A stretch of 64,000 bases of DNA from Isoetes taiwanensis (GCA_021234155.1 JAJEKV010000025.1:7578531-7642530), one strand, 5' to 3'; shown: positions 23,776 through 35,186, numbered from the stretch's first letter. Program-made: numbers and translations. Notes: generated by a model from the sequence alone, not told the origin.

Positions 23776-25056
23776 TCAAAGACTTACAGAGATCAGATGA
23801 CCTATGAACAAAACTATTACGCTGAGGAAAAACAGCACAAACGCAGCTTCCATTCCACCGCAGGGTAACATGTGCCATACTCCCTCACCCCAATAATGTG
23901 CTACATCCTGTGGCCCCAATGCTTCTGAATTATTTGTTGCAGGCTCTGTATCCAGCTCCTGTTGAATCTGCCCTTGCTTGTCTCTTGATAGGGTGTCTTC
24001 TGACATGAACATTTTCACAGTTTTAGATGATAATGCATCTTCTGCATTCTCTTGTATTATTGGTTTCCGAATTGCAAGTCTGCCACCCTCTAAACTGTGT
24101 GGTAGTAAACTGGGTTGCTCTTCCAGAAACGCTGCTTTGCGCAGATCAATCATTCCTAAACTGGGTGGATCTAAGAAAAATCTATTCATCTGCTCATTAT
24201 CTATTTTGTTTAGGCTGCTTCCATTGACATCAGACTTCGTAAAAATAGGAGATGGTGATGTTGACGATGACACATTATTCTTCAATGGTTTAGAATCCTT
24301 TGGTGAATTAGGGAGAGATTTTAGAATTTCGGAAGACGAAGTTGAGTTCACCTGTAAAAAATGCCAAAACAGAGAAGGATAACAGTAAGCATTTCATCAC
24401 GTTTGATCATCCCATAATCTGCAAGATTGAAACATGCATTTCGAATCCCAAATCAAGAATGTTTCAAAAAAAGGAGGAAAGGATAAGTTCCGTACCGAGG
24501 TGAAGGAACTCCTCATTTTGCCATGGTAAAGAAACATATCTTCCTTATTTTCGGAAGAAGAAGTGGGCGATTCATCAGTGGCAACTCCACGATCTACGGA
24601 TTCATCGAATTTAAGATCAACATTTGAAAGATACCCAGTCTGATTTGCATCTGCCATTTTCTCAAGGCCTACCAAAGAAGCCAACAATTGAATTTTATCC
24701 CCGGCATCTGCAAGATCTTGCCTGGATTTCTCAACAAGCTCTTCGAATTTCTTACGGCGCATATCCGGCGAAGATCTACGTTGGCGACGCTGCATGATAC
24801 GGCGAAAAATCTCGCCTCCAATTCCGATGGCTAAAACGGCAGCGATCAATTCAACAGGACCACATCCAATTTTTATGATTTCTGGCAGGGGAACTCCTTT
24901 TTTGAACTTAAAAATACCTTCCTTACGATCATCCTCGGCTGGTTTTGAAAATGGAGATGGGGAGGCCGACGGAGAAGGGGATGCAGATACGTCGGAACTG
25001 GAGGAAGGGGCGCCGTTATGGAGCTCCATCGCTGAAGAGGAAGGGACGGTTTCCAT
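23776..25056 (-). CDS. unrecognised two-exon protein with two membrane segments
   Basis: Two exons on the minus strand, 25056-24496 and 24351-23776, join in phase with a GT donor (GTACGG) and a TTTTACAG acceptor to give about 378 residues. The N-terminus (1-40) is rich in Ser, Pro and Ala. A hydrophobic stretch at about 60-82 (VELIAAVLAIGIGG) is followed by a strongly basic run (RRIMQRRQRR) and a helical part (KKFEELVEKSRQDLADAGDK). The middle is acidic and serine-rich. A second hydrophobic segment near the C-terminus (EAAFVLFFLSVIVLFIGHLI) would make it tail-anchored. I do not recognise the family. The basic run after the first segment suggests that side faces the cytosol or stroma (inference). 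The annotated end overlaps a strong donor-like CTGTAAGT, so a further 3' exon is possible. Confidence 0.75.
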
Positions 25057-25080
25057 CGTAAAATTTTACTTTTCCCCTAT

Positions 25081-25089
25081 CCACGTCAC
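25081..25089 (-). promoter_or_regulatory. G-box-like ACGT element
   Basis: GTGACGTGG on the minus strand, 25-33 bp before the ATG of the minus-strand gene. It resembles bZIP-binding ACGT elements of plant promoters. It may lie in the 5' UTR, and a single short match is weak evidence. Confidence 0.25.
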
Positions 25090-25204
25090 ATGCTTATGTG
25101 GCATAAGTAGGAGGGTTTACATGTGGCACGTCAACTTCATGAAAAATGGCAAGCCCTTTTTCGAGGAGTGCCCTTATGCACATTGCAAAACAAGGCCGAG
25201 CCTT

Positions 25205-25680
25205 GCCTGTAAGGGCCCATTCACATGCAACCATCGCCAAAGAAGGGGCATGTTTTATCTTGTGGAAATTGGCGATGGCGGGTGATTGTGGGCGTGAGCG
25301 GGCACAGTGGTCGGAGAGGGGCCCTGTTATACCCTTTGCAAATTGGTGATGGTCGGCAATGGTGGGCGTAAAAGGGCGTGGCATTTTATATGACGGTGAA
25401 GGCTACGATGATGCATGTGAATTTAGCCTAAATGGGCGAGCCTTTACGTGAGGGTGAAGGTTGCGATGGTGCATGTGAACCGGCTCTAAGGCTGGATTCA
25501 TATGCATCATCGCACCCCTCACCCTCACGTAAAAAGGCTCGCCCTTTTACGCCCTCCATCACCTGCCCTCGCTAATTTGCACAGGGTAAAACAGGCCCCC
25601 TCTCTGACAATAGTTGCATGTGAACCAACTCTAAGGGACGGTTTACATGCAACTATCGCCTCCAACTGTGCCCTATCTTG
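25205..25680. repeat. nested fold-back / MITE cluster
   Basis: Two nested inverted repeats share a centre near 25489: inner arms 25434-25479 against 25498-25543, outer arms 25313-25378 against 25541-25605. A word of the type CTAAGG..GGTTCACATGCAAC.ATCGC recurs in both orientations near 25214, 25403, 25465, 25485, 25609 and 25630. This is the pattern of MITEs inserted into or duplicated from one another. It lies 150 bp upstream of the minus-strand gene. The frames inside are by-products. Confidence 0.7.
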
Positions 25681-25689
25681 CCCTAATGC

Positions 25690-27206
25690 AAAAAAAATAA
25701 CTAGCAGAAATGCAAGTTTGGGCAAAGAATAGGGTGGGATTGGAGAAGTTTGACGGAAGGAAGAAATATAAGAGAGTAGGATTGATTTTGTACTCTTGAA
25801 GAAAGAGAAGTTACATTGACAAAGCATATTTTGACGAAATTTCATTATCTAGTGGAGATTGATGGTGTCCTTTTTTTGTTGTTGATTCTATCTGATGAAA
25901 TATTAGCTATATGGACGTTAGACAAGACGTCATTTGAACATAAAAGAAAGGGAAAATTCCAATTATACATCTCAACTTTGCGAAAACTCCAAAAATACCC
26001 TTCAAATGAAGAGCATTTTTGGAAAAAAGGTAATAGGGTTTTTGTTGATCCTCAAATGCAAAAATTGTCTCCACAAATATTATAGATTAGGATAAGATCT
26101 TTCGAACAACGTCAAATTCATCAAAATTGGAGTTCAAATTCACAGGTTATGCTCATTTACGTCATTTTTTATAGCACTTGCTTAAAACACTATAACTTTA
26201 AGATTCCAACTCCGATTTAGACGATTATACTACTATTGGATAGCTCTCGTTCACATCTACAAGTTTCATGAAGGATACTTTTTTAGTTGGTTGATCACAA
26301 GATAGTTATTGCCATTTGAGCTAAATACCCAATTTCTAGGGGTATTTTTGGAATATTTGTAAACTTGAGGGGTATATTTGGAATTTCCCCTAAAAGAAAG
26401 CCCCATAACTATTATGAAAAAGGTAATGAACCGTTTGTTGCTAATGAAATTGAAGCTATATCAGTTTCACTAGTTGTTGGATGAATTTCCTATTGTTTTC
26501 TATTCTCTAATAACCCAACAATAATAAGAACAAGAGAGAGAGAGAGTGAGCAAGTGAAAGAGAGGACGATAAAATTGGCGATAATAGTAACACCCATTTT
26601 TTTCCCTTTAAATGCTACTGGAACAAAGGGACCTTGGCTAAGGAAATGGGAAATGGATGCAATCACATGTTAGAATTTAGATCATGGTTCAAGAGAAGGT
26701 TTCTTTCCACAAGGCTTTGATTGGAGCCACTGAACATTTTTTAACAGATAAAACTGGAGGGTGTAAAAGCATGCTCAACATCTGGGCTACTCAGAAAGAA
26801 CACATTAGTAAATGTAAAATTTGTTAGCATGATACCCTGTAGCTGCATTTCTCTCATCAGTCTAGAAGCTTATTTTCCATATCCGTGTTGCAAATATGCT
26901 GCTATCATAGCATTCATGAAACTATATTCCTTTCACACATTTTATTAAATAGAGCACATGCATCTTGCAAGCTTCCAGGCTGAGCTTGTACTACGAGCAT
27001 TGCTGATCATATAAGCAAGTTCAATTTGTCAGCTTTTGTGAATAGCTTGAGTGCATTATGCAAGCTTATGCACCTGTCATACATAGTGATGATAGATGTC
27101 CAAATAACAACATTTTAATCAAGTCCTGCTTCAATTATAAGGGCATAGATCCATTTTCCTTGTATCTCCTGATGCCTTCCTTTACTTCCTTGTAAAATAT
27201 TGTCAG
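25690..27206. other. gene-poor stretch with one possible exon-like fragment
   Basis: Mostly AT-rich DNA. On the plus strand about 26690-26810 a frame reads in a protein-like way (EKVSFHKALIGATEHFLTDK and onward) and ends near a possible splice site. I cannot assign it, and it may be a piece of the broken gene downstream. Confidence 0.3.
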
Positions 27207-27608
27207 GGCGTGCCTCAATTAGATATGGTGCCTTGTAATATAGAACCCGTCAGTGGTGTGAAGAGCCGTGTTTATGGATATGATGGGTAGCAGTATTACT
27301 GTACAAGACCTGGCTCTGGAGTACTATGGAAATGACGAAGGCGGGTGCTGGAATGTGTTTCATTCAGAAAGTAATGTTGCAAGGATGTTATTTGGACCTC
27401 ATGTGGGATGTTATTTTTGTCGATGTACCTGATGTCTTCCAAACTTCTTTCTAAGAAAAGCATATAGTCTAGTCTCTTCATTGGAAATGATATTCATGAA
27501 TATGTTGTCTCTTTGCTTAAATTATAGAGTGCCCCACTTGACCTGGGTTATAAGGAAATTAAGGGATCTACCTTGGATTATTACCTAGAAGGTCCAACAA
27601 AAGAGTGA
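27207..27608 (+). pseudogene. FAN1-like nuclease, start of catalytic region (plus strand, broken)
   Basis: FAN1 is a structure-specific nuclease for DNA interstrand crosslink repair. After a TTGTCAG acceptor, a frame reads VSGVKSRVYGYDG, then TAG at 27288-27290 where relatives carry glutamate. A frameshift leads into VQDLALEYYGNDEGGCWNV (from 27301) and a second one into MWDVIFVDVPDVFQTSF (27401-27451). These blocks match the plant FAN1 order KSRFYG, VEELALQYY, GGW, MWDVIFSDVPDVFQT. The expected donor after it is CTAAGA instead of GTAAGA. An acceptor at 27526-27527 opens a second fragment, SAPLDLGYKEIKG, ending at TGA 27606; only APLDL clearly matches. The catalytic PD..ExK part further downstream was not found. 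It lies on the strand opposite to the preceding FAN1 exons. Confidence 0.75.
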
Positions 27609-27647
27609 GGATATATTAAATTTACAAGAGGTAAAAGGCCTTAACTA

Positions 27648-28347
27648 TCTTAGTTGTCCTTTCCAACATTTCAGCATATGGAGGCACTTTCGACCTTCGA
27701 GGTGGTCTACCAAGTCAAACCACTCGTCGTTGCAATGTTAAGTCCTCATCAGCTTCCACAGAAGGGTCATTTACTCCATCCTTTGCAACCTGTAGACTTT
27801 CTTCAAAGCAACCAAGATGTTTAAGATCTATTGACAATCTTTGAGTCCAATAACTTCTTCTTCCTTGCAGTATTTGTGACTGACCTAATAAACAATTAAT
27901 GCAACAGAAAAAATCGTTATTTCAATGTGCCTGGATCTAGAGTACTGCAGATGGTACATAGAATACTCAGTAAGTTCCTAATGGAAAATCGCGTTTAAAA
28001 CTTACCTATGTTCCTCTTCAAGTTACAGGCACGCCCAATGTGCATACTGAAACTTACACCCATGCAACTGTGAAAAGAACTAAGAATGCATTTCTGTTAC
28101 ATCTTCAAGCTGAGAAAGCTCATTTTGGGCACTTTCTAAACAAATCATAACTGCATTATGGGCATCTCCTTCAACTGCTTCGTTTATGAGCTGAGCCACT
28201 TGTAATGCCTATAGAAATTATTTCATTTCACCTTAGAACACTAGAAAGATTTGGTAATACAACAGAACAAATCTAGTGCTTGATAATGTAACAGCAGGAT
28301 CTTCGGGGTATATCTTCATGTCCTCAAGAAATAGAACTGTTATGCCA
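27648..28347 (-). pseudogene. FAN1-like gene, middle exons (minus strand)
   Basis: Three exons join in phase. Exon 28347-28269 reads GITVLFLEDMKIYPEDPA, which I align loosely with the LSAFLLVDLGIIKYP part of plant FAN1. Exon 28208-28101 (36 codons) reads ALQVAQLINEAVEGDAHNAV, close to the AIEVAQIMDES region. Exon 27863 to about 27648 reads RRSYWTQRLSIDLKHLG and later VEADEDLTLQRRVV, very close to the FAN1 motif RRGYWTLRLSIDLEHMG...LQRRVLRLGKPPRRWK. After RRVV there is TGA (27717-27715, minus strand) where relatives have arginine, a CGA-to-TGA change, then LGRPPRRSKVPPYAEML. The next expected exon is on the opposite strand at 27207. Family assignment is strong for the last exon, moderate for the second and weak for the first. 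Confidence 0.7.
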
Positions 28348-30299
28348 CTGCATGTTGGATAAAAAAGTGCATATTACAGCAAAAGGAAATGTGACTGGAA
28401 GGAGGGTAATCGGTACATGGCCATAGATCATGATGAAAATACTCTAAAATGGCCAGAATTTTGACTTACATTTGATGTTGCCTGATCCCTGGTGCAGATG
28501 CCCTGATGTTGTTGTATGCTGGTGAATACAGATATACTTGCATAAGACATGGCAAGCTTGTGGTCAATATTTGCAATATTCAACTGCCTTTGGGAAACAG
28601 CATTGCTTCTTTAGAATCGGATTGTGCATTTATGTCGAATCTACAAACCAAGGAAGCCAAGCTTCGGCTTAAAAAGGCACTAGTTATGGTGCCCGGCGGT
28701 AGTAACAATTTGAAGAGTTGGTTATTTAACACTAAACAAAAGTTTGAAAGCATGGAAATTTGCATTATGAGATTGTAGGAGCAAGAATAGAGCATAAAAT
28801 TTGCATTCTCGCAAAATGCATTTCATTAACAACAATTTGGGTATCATGTAGTAATATAAAAATCGAATGTATGATATGAGATGAGTCGCAGTAAAGAAAC
28901 TGGATAAGTTGCTTGTTTCAAATATGTTTGACAAAGATGCTATTGAAATGCCTGATGTTGCTACAATATGTTAGGATGGGAGCACTTTCTAGATGGGCTC
29001 GAAGTACCTTGAAATCCATATATATGAAGCTTAAATTGCCAAATTATACCAAATTTACGATTGGATTTGTTATAAACGATGGGATCTTGTTGCACATGGT
29101 GGTGTTGTATGTGTTGTAATGACAAAATGCCTACACATGGTAATGTTGAGGAAATTGAAGTAACACTGACAAATGCAAGTAACAGATTAATTTAATCCCA
29201 GTGAATATGCAGGTTATAATGGTGAAAAATTCCATCATCTTGAGATAGGCACCTTAATACATCCATGTTGGGCTGAAACCTGCCCAATTTTCATGTTGAT
29301 CAATTCTAACATGGACACGTCAACAACATCAAAGATATTGCTACACATAATGGACACCTCACAGTAAGTCCCATTACTGTACATTACCTACATGGAAGTC
29401 CCATGATGATATAGATTTACAAATTGCTATACATTATCTACATGTAATGTACAATAATGTACCCATCACGATATGGACTTACAAATTTATAAATATCATC
29501 ACCCCTTGTCAGCATATTCTGCATTATATTCTCTGCAACAATATGTATAAAAACACCTTCTGAAAGCCATTGAATGAAGATAAGAATGAAGATTCATAGA
29601 CCCTCAGAATGAAATCAAAGTGGGATGCTACAAAGATACATGTAACCCATCATGATATGGAATTACAAATTTATAAATATCATCACCCCTTGTTGTCAGC
29701 ACATTCTGCATTATATTCTCTGCAACAACATGTATAAAAACACGTTATGGAAGTTAGAAGCCACTAAATGAAGATAAGAATAAAGATCCATAGACCCTCA
29801 GAATAAAATCGAAGTGGGATGCTACAAATAGATATGATACGTCAAATGCTCTAGACAATCTTATAGCAGTAGTTAATGGTCAGATGTGCTGCTCAATTTA
29901 CCAATAAAGAATTTCGAATTTTAGCTAAGCCGTGTTATGCTATATAAATATTCAGTCTGCCACGTAATGAGCAGGGGCATGTCATAAATCATTCTAGATC
30001 TGCCCAGATGGCAACTTAAGAGGAGTTGAACCAAATCACAGCCTCTAGTTGAGGAGAAAAAGCCAGAACATCACATAAAATCTACTTAATAAGCTCTGGG
30101 TATGCCACCTCAACAAACTAATGCATGGTTTAGAAGAAAGTGGAGGGAGCAAGGTCTGATGCCGCTGTCACCATGAGCTAGCAGTCCGGGCTCCATCTTT
30201 GCTTGATTTCCATCAACTAAATTAAATCTATCATCACATCCGATCAAAATGCTCTTGCATAACTAAGAAAGAATGCATTTTATCATAGAGCAAATGTAC
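28348..30299. other. large intron or gene-free stretch
   Basis: Lies between exons of the minus-strand FAN1-like gene, so it is probably intronic. A 90-codon plus-strand frame at 28506-28778 has no recognisable content. The tandem repeat at 29461-29830 is listed separately. Confidence 0.4.
29461..29830 (+). repeat. two tandem units of about 185 bp
   Basis: Units begin ACCCATCACGATATGG (29461) and ACCCATCATGATATGG (29645) and end at GTGGGATGCTACAAA. A third partial start lies near 29400 (CCCATGATGATATAG). Non-coding. Confidence 0.75.
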
Positions 30300-31987
30300 C
30301 GTAAATGCAAGTCAAGATTTTTGATGTCTAGATTTACCAGACTTAAATGTAATCTGGTCGAACCTGCAAGATGGAGATCAATCTTAAAAAAGTTGAGACA
30401 ATATCCATTGTATTTGATAAATAGGATACAATTTAAATTGTAATCTAGACTATATAAATGTATACCTATTACCAGGTTGTAGAGCTTTAAATATACCAAG
30501 TAGCACTGCAAGCTTATCTTGCAAAGAATCACCATAAATTGTTGTTGCTCTACTATTCAGCTCTGCAAAAAGCATGAGAAAAACAATTGGAATACCTATG
30601 GACTCTAGTAAAAATTATAATGGTTTCAGGCATGTCTACCATCCCGGACAGATAATGGGAAATCTTAGCATGCCAAGATGCAGTAAAAACAAATTAAATG
30701 CTTCGGAAAAAAAGTAAACCCTAAATTCTTCATCGAATCCACACCTCCAGCCGAACTTGATGAACTAATCCTTGGCTCTTGGCAATCCAAATGGCCCATT
30801 CTTAAAATAGTTAGGCTCGCGGTTTTGCTATTAGTCTTGTCCAGAGTAGTGTGAAAAGTGGTGGCATGGATTCTCCTCGAGCCATGTGATACGTCACAAT
30901 GTTGAGTTGTAGATGTACACGACAACATCTGCAAAGGATCAAATGTCAACGTTATGAATAGGCATAAGGGAGGTAACAGACTACGAAGTAGAAAGAAGAC
31001 AATGTGGCAACTTGTAGTAAAGTGCATTAAAACACGATGAAATGCAATGATATACAGCTATGAAACCAAATCCTAGCTTTGTCATTAGATTGAACAAAGA
31101 AGCTCAATGTTGTGTGCATGCATAAGGAAGGTAACAGACTAAGGATTCAAAAAAAAAAGGGCAGCGTGGCAACTTGTAAAGTGTATTAACACCCTCATTT
31201 CCTACAAATTATTTTATCATTGTACTGAACCTGAGTTGCCATCTACAGATCCGCAGTTACAATGGGTGATGCATCTTTACAGCCAACTATTTTTGTATTC
31301 AGACGAACATCATCAAAGTACATGTTCCAGTTATGGAACCACATTCTAGCTTTATCATCACATAGATACAGGAAAAACATCCTTAGCATCGAAGTAAAAC
31401 TTTTAGCTCTTAATCTTTGAGTCTGCTATACTGGAAAACTGAGCCCAGTTCAGCAGTTTGAATAATGCAGAACATGGAAAGACATGCATTTTATACGGAT
31501 TATTTACAAAGCCATTAAAGAGGAAAAAGTTTTGACAAACTATGATATAGAAGATATCCAACCTGACCTCAATATCTTCACATCTAACATCAATTAGATT
31601 GGTAACCAAATCAGCAATGGCCTCTGAAAGGTAATTCGCTCTAATCTGCATATGGAGATCAATATTTAGGACAATAGACATTATCCACTGTATTTGATGA
31701 ATCAGATACATTCTAAATTGTAATGGTTAACTCTTCATTGGAAGATTAGTTGCCTGCAAAAACTGCATGTTCATGTTCCCCAACAAGAAGTACTAATTTG
31801 ACATGATGCAAATAATTATCAACAGCATCACAGTAAAGCATTTACAACGTCAAACCTATGCTTATGTAAACATTGTAATATGAAACTAATAACCTGGATC
31901 TGTGCAAGCGGCACCTCAATGCCTAAAGTATGTTCCTCGTTCCTCTGGCCCTTCTTAAATGTTTTCTTCCTGCCAAGATCACCGCAT
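30300..31987 (-). CDS. upstream exons of the FAN1-like minus-strand gene, or of an unidentified gene
   Basis: At least four exon-like segments with splice borders and continuous phase: 31987-31894 (CGDLGRKKTFKKGQRNEEHT, ending ...VPLAQIQ), 31645-31568 (IRANYLSEAIADLVTNLIDV), 30562-30473 (LNSRATTIYGDSLQDKLAVL, ending ...FKALQP) and 30363-30300 (STRLHLSLVNLDIKNLDLHL). The last one ends in phase 2 and joins the first FAN1-like exon at 28347 without a break; the second and third do not join directly, so one exon between them is probably missing from my list. I do not recognise the family from these segments, and they do not clearly match the FAN1 N-terminus (UBZ, HIRAN). The start codon was not found. 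Confidence 0.5.
30950..31189 (+). repeat. short direct repeat inside the gene
   Basis: A word of about 75 bp (GGCATAAGGGAGGTAACAGA and following, up to GTGGCAACTTGTA) at 30950-31027 recurs with changes at 31108-31189. Intronic or intergenic. Confidence 0.5.
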
Positions 31988-32505
31988 CTGTTCAAAGAAA
32001 TAGGGAGGGGTTTATATTAACCTGGTCCATACATAAGGATCCAAGCAGATGTGCCTTTAGAGAATCCTGAGTCACTCAATAAGCAAATCTTCCAAATCAA
32101 TTACCTTAACAATAAACCTTTAAAAGCAACCTGCGGCTAGCTACAACCAGAGAAGCGAATTAAAGGCAAGCTCCAAGTAACATGAGAAGAATTTCCAATG
32201 TAAAATTAGATAAAACATTAATAGAGTGCAATATTGAACACACATGGCACATGGATGCAGCAAAAGACAGAAATAAAATAAATAGAGTACATTTGAAGCT
32301 CTAGGTTCAACAATAGCTTCCAGGCACTAAATCATTTTCACCTTGCAGATTTGAATGATGGATGGCAATCCAATATCTTTTAAGGATAATAACTACGTAT
32401 TTCAGAGAATCCTCGGTCTTCAACTAATATGCAATTCAAGGTGAATCATCCATCAATTTGATAATCCCCTTTCAAAGTGCAATTTGGCTCATGCACTATT
32501 AAAAT

Positions 32506-32506
<1 letters not shown>
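31988..32506. other. no gene recognised
   Basis: AT-rich DNA upstream of the first recognised minus-strand exon. The missing 5' exons and promoter of that gene could be here, but no convincing frame was seen. Confidence 0.4.
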
Positions 32507-32536
<30 letters not shown>

Positions 32537-32700
32537 AAGAAGAAGAAGAAGAAGAAGAAGAAGAAGAAGAAGAAGAAGAAGAAGAAGAAGAAGAAGAAGA
32601 AGAAGAAGAAGAAGAAGAAGAAGAAGAAGAAGAAGAAGAAGAAGAAGAAGAAGAAGAAGAAGAAGAAGAAGAAGAAGAAGAAGAAGAAGAAGAAGAAGAA
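32507..32700 (+). repeat. (AAG)n/(GAA)n microsatellite, about 64 units
   Basis: An uninterrupted trinucleotide run of about 194 bp, all purine on the plus strand. All six frames through it are open or nearly so, producing meaningless poly-Lys, poly-Arg, poly-Glu, poly-Phe, poly-Leu or poly-Ser frames. It forms the left border of the 2.65-kb duplicated unit. Confidence 0.98.
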
Positions 32701-35186
32701 CATTCTCTATGATTCTTCAAGTTGTTGAAAGATATACTCTATAAGGGACAGATGGCATCTTTGACATATGGAAGAAGCATGCAAGAATGCAAACAATGTA
32801 AGTTGGACGACTATCCCTAGTTGTATCATGTTGTAATTTGATTTTAAAGGCCCAAACATGGATACTATGGGTTTAAATCAAGAGTCTGGCCAATGTTGGC
32901 ATACGTTACTTTGCCAGAGCTTCTAAGGGATTTTTATTGGCAAAACACGTAGAAATTTTTCATAATAATATGCCTAAGGTGCTATAAAGGCACTTGATAA
33001 TATTGGGAAGATTGGAAGGAATTTGATTGTATGGATGATACAAAAAGTGATTGGATACATGTTTTGACTATAGTAAGATATGTGGGCTTGGAAGTAACCA
33101 AGCACATAAATTGTTGCCTTGTGAAAAAGCTTATAAAACGTTGTTAATTTATTGCATCAATGAGTTATAAGAAAATAGATATTTACACTTGATATTGTTT
33201 GTGGGACCATGGCTTTTGGAAAAACCTTCTGATATCATGGAGGCGGCAACGATAAGGAGCCGATAAGGAGCCGATGGCATCTAATATGCCTTGGACTAAT
33301 TGTTTACAACCTTGATGGTTGTAAACATAAGAAAACTAAGCATACGAAATATATTCTAGACTAAAATAAGGTAAAGTCCATATTCTTTTATGACTATTAA
33401 TGTTTGGCACTTTGCTTAGCGGAGGTTTGGCGCCTAAACAACCGCCCATATGACCTGCTTGTTACAGGGATCGAAAATGCAGACCGATGCCATACACTGG
33501 TAGTTTCTTGCACAAAGATAAGCGTTTGTTATTTGATATTTCTATATCTATCTGTTACAGCCGTAAAATATGATGCCAGGTCTGTTTACTGGAAATACGG
33601 CTTTATAGGATGATTTAGCCTTGAAATACTATTGTATGGAGTGTCCTTTACCTAATAAGGCTCTGCTAATTTCGTTTTGCCAGGCTGGTACAGACCCATT
33701 TACTTGGTGACATAGGTTAGTACAGATCCATTTACCAGCATATACAGTTTCGAATTTGTGATGCCATGGTCTGGCTTAGCAAGTTTTTGAGATGGCTAAT
33801 CAGCCATAGTAAGAGTACAGACCAGTTCTTTGCCATACTAAGGATTCTGGCAGATCTTCTATGGTGCCTAAGAGAGTATGGAAGAAAAAGGACATGAATT
33901 GGCATGAAAACTGGAGCTAAAATACTCCGGCATTCTCAAACAGGTTTGATCTATTGCTTATGAAAATAGAGCAAGATCTAATTTCTTTTTTCTATTTTTG
34001 AAAAAACTCTGGATATCACAGGGAAATAAGATTGCATATTAGAATGGATTGCATGAATAAGATATGTTCTGGCATATGCAGCGTTGTCTACTTCTAGGCT
34101 CATACGTTCTAAGTTGAAGATTCCTGCCATAAAGAACTTTTGAGCTTTAAAATAATGACAAGCTCTTTGTGGAAGTGGTGATTTACTGCACTAAATTAGT
34201 ATAATGTGATAGCAACATAAAAGAATGGGCTGGAGCTTCCTTATTGTTTAAAGATGGAATAGAACTAAAACTGAGCCATCATATTATGTCCACATGTAGA
34301 ATCGGGCTCCACGTTCTTGCTGTAAGAATGTGATCCACATGATTACTTTGGGATGGTCTTTACTATAGCTATTGTGCTGAATTCTTTAAGAGTGTGATGC
34401 CTATGCATATGCTTTATGCTTTAACTATTATAAGAACAAAATTTTGATGTTCCTAAGAGATAAATAAGAAGTTATTGAGTTCTTAAAGGCTGGAATGTTT
34501 ACACATGTATATAAAAGATATGGTAGATGTTAAGCTCTTAAGATTTTAAGGATCAACTGTGGGTGACTAAAACAGTTGTAAATCTTGATTATAATGCTTA
34601 TGAAAGACTCAAAATCATCATTCCATTTTCCTTTCTTGCTAACGTCACCCCAGGGCAAAAGGATACAATTGGTGATCAGTGATAAACTGAGAGACCCAAT
34701 GTACCTTTTGGCCCTTGCACATTTACCGTTTTCACGCTAATTGTGTATTGATTGGCTGCAGGTACGGGTTCTCTCCTCCAATTGTCTCTATTTTGCTTCC
34801 AGGATGTCGTTAACGTAGAAGAGGAAGAGGATGGAATACTTTCAGATGGAACCATGAAATACAGGAATGTAATTGAAAACTCTAGACTTTATATTTTATG
34901 CTTTACACTTCCTACTGTATATTTTAGAATTTACATATTACAAGTTACATGTTACACTTCATACGTCATACTTTGTACTTTGTACGGATATATTAATCAA
35001 TTTTATAAATATGCGAAATATGTTTTTCAAATTTAGAAAAGTATATGACTATGGTTTGGAGAGTGCCTGATGTGGCCTGGCGTAAAAACCCAGGGTGGAT
35101 ATTTGGGAATCATTTACATCCTGAATGGAGCTGTTTTTTTTGTTTTTGTACATTAAATAGTGTAAATCTGGATGTAAATCTGAATA
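32507..35186 (+). repeat. 2.65-kb direct repeat, copy 1
   Basis: Starts with the GAA run, then CATTCTCTATGATTC at 32701, and ends near AAATCTGAATAAGAAGAAA. The same order occurs at 35821-38460, starting with a shorter GAA run and CATTCTC at 35865. No coding frame longer than 95 codons and no recognised protein. The unit could be a non-coding element or part of one. Confidence 0.9.

Noticed and set aside
32446..32744. Poly-Lys, poly-Arg, poly-Phe and poly-Ser frames
   Set aside because: All are readings of the GAA microsatellite.
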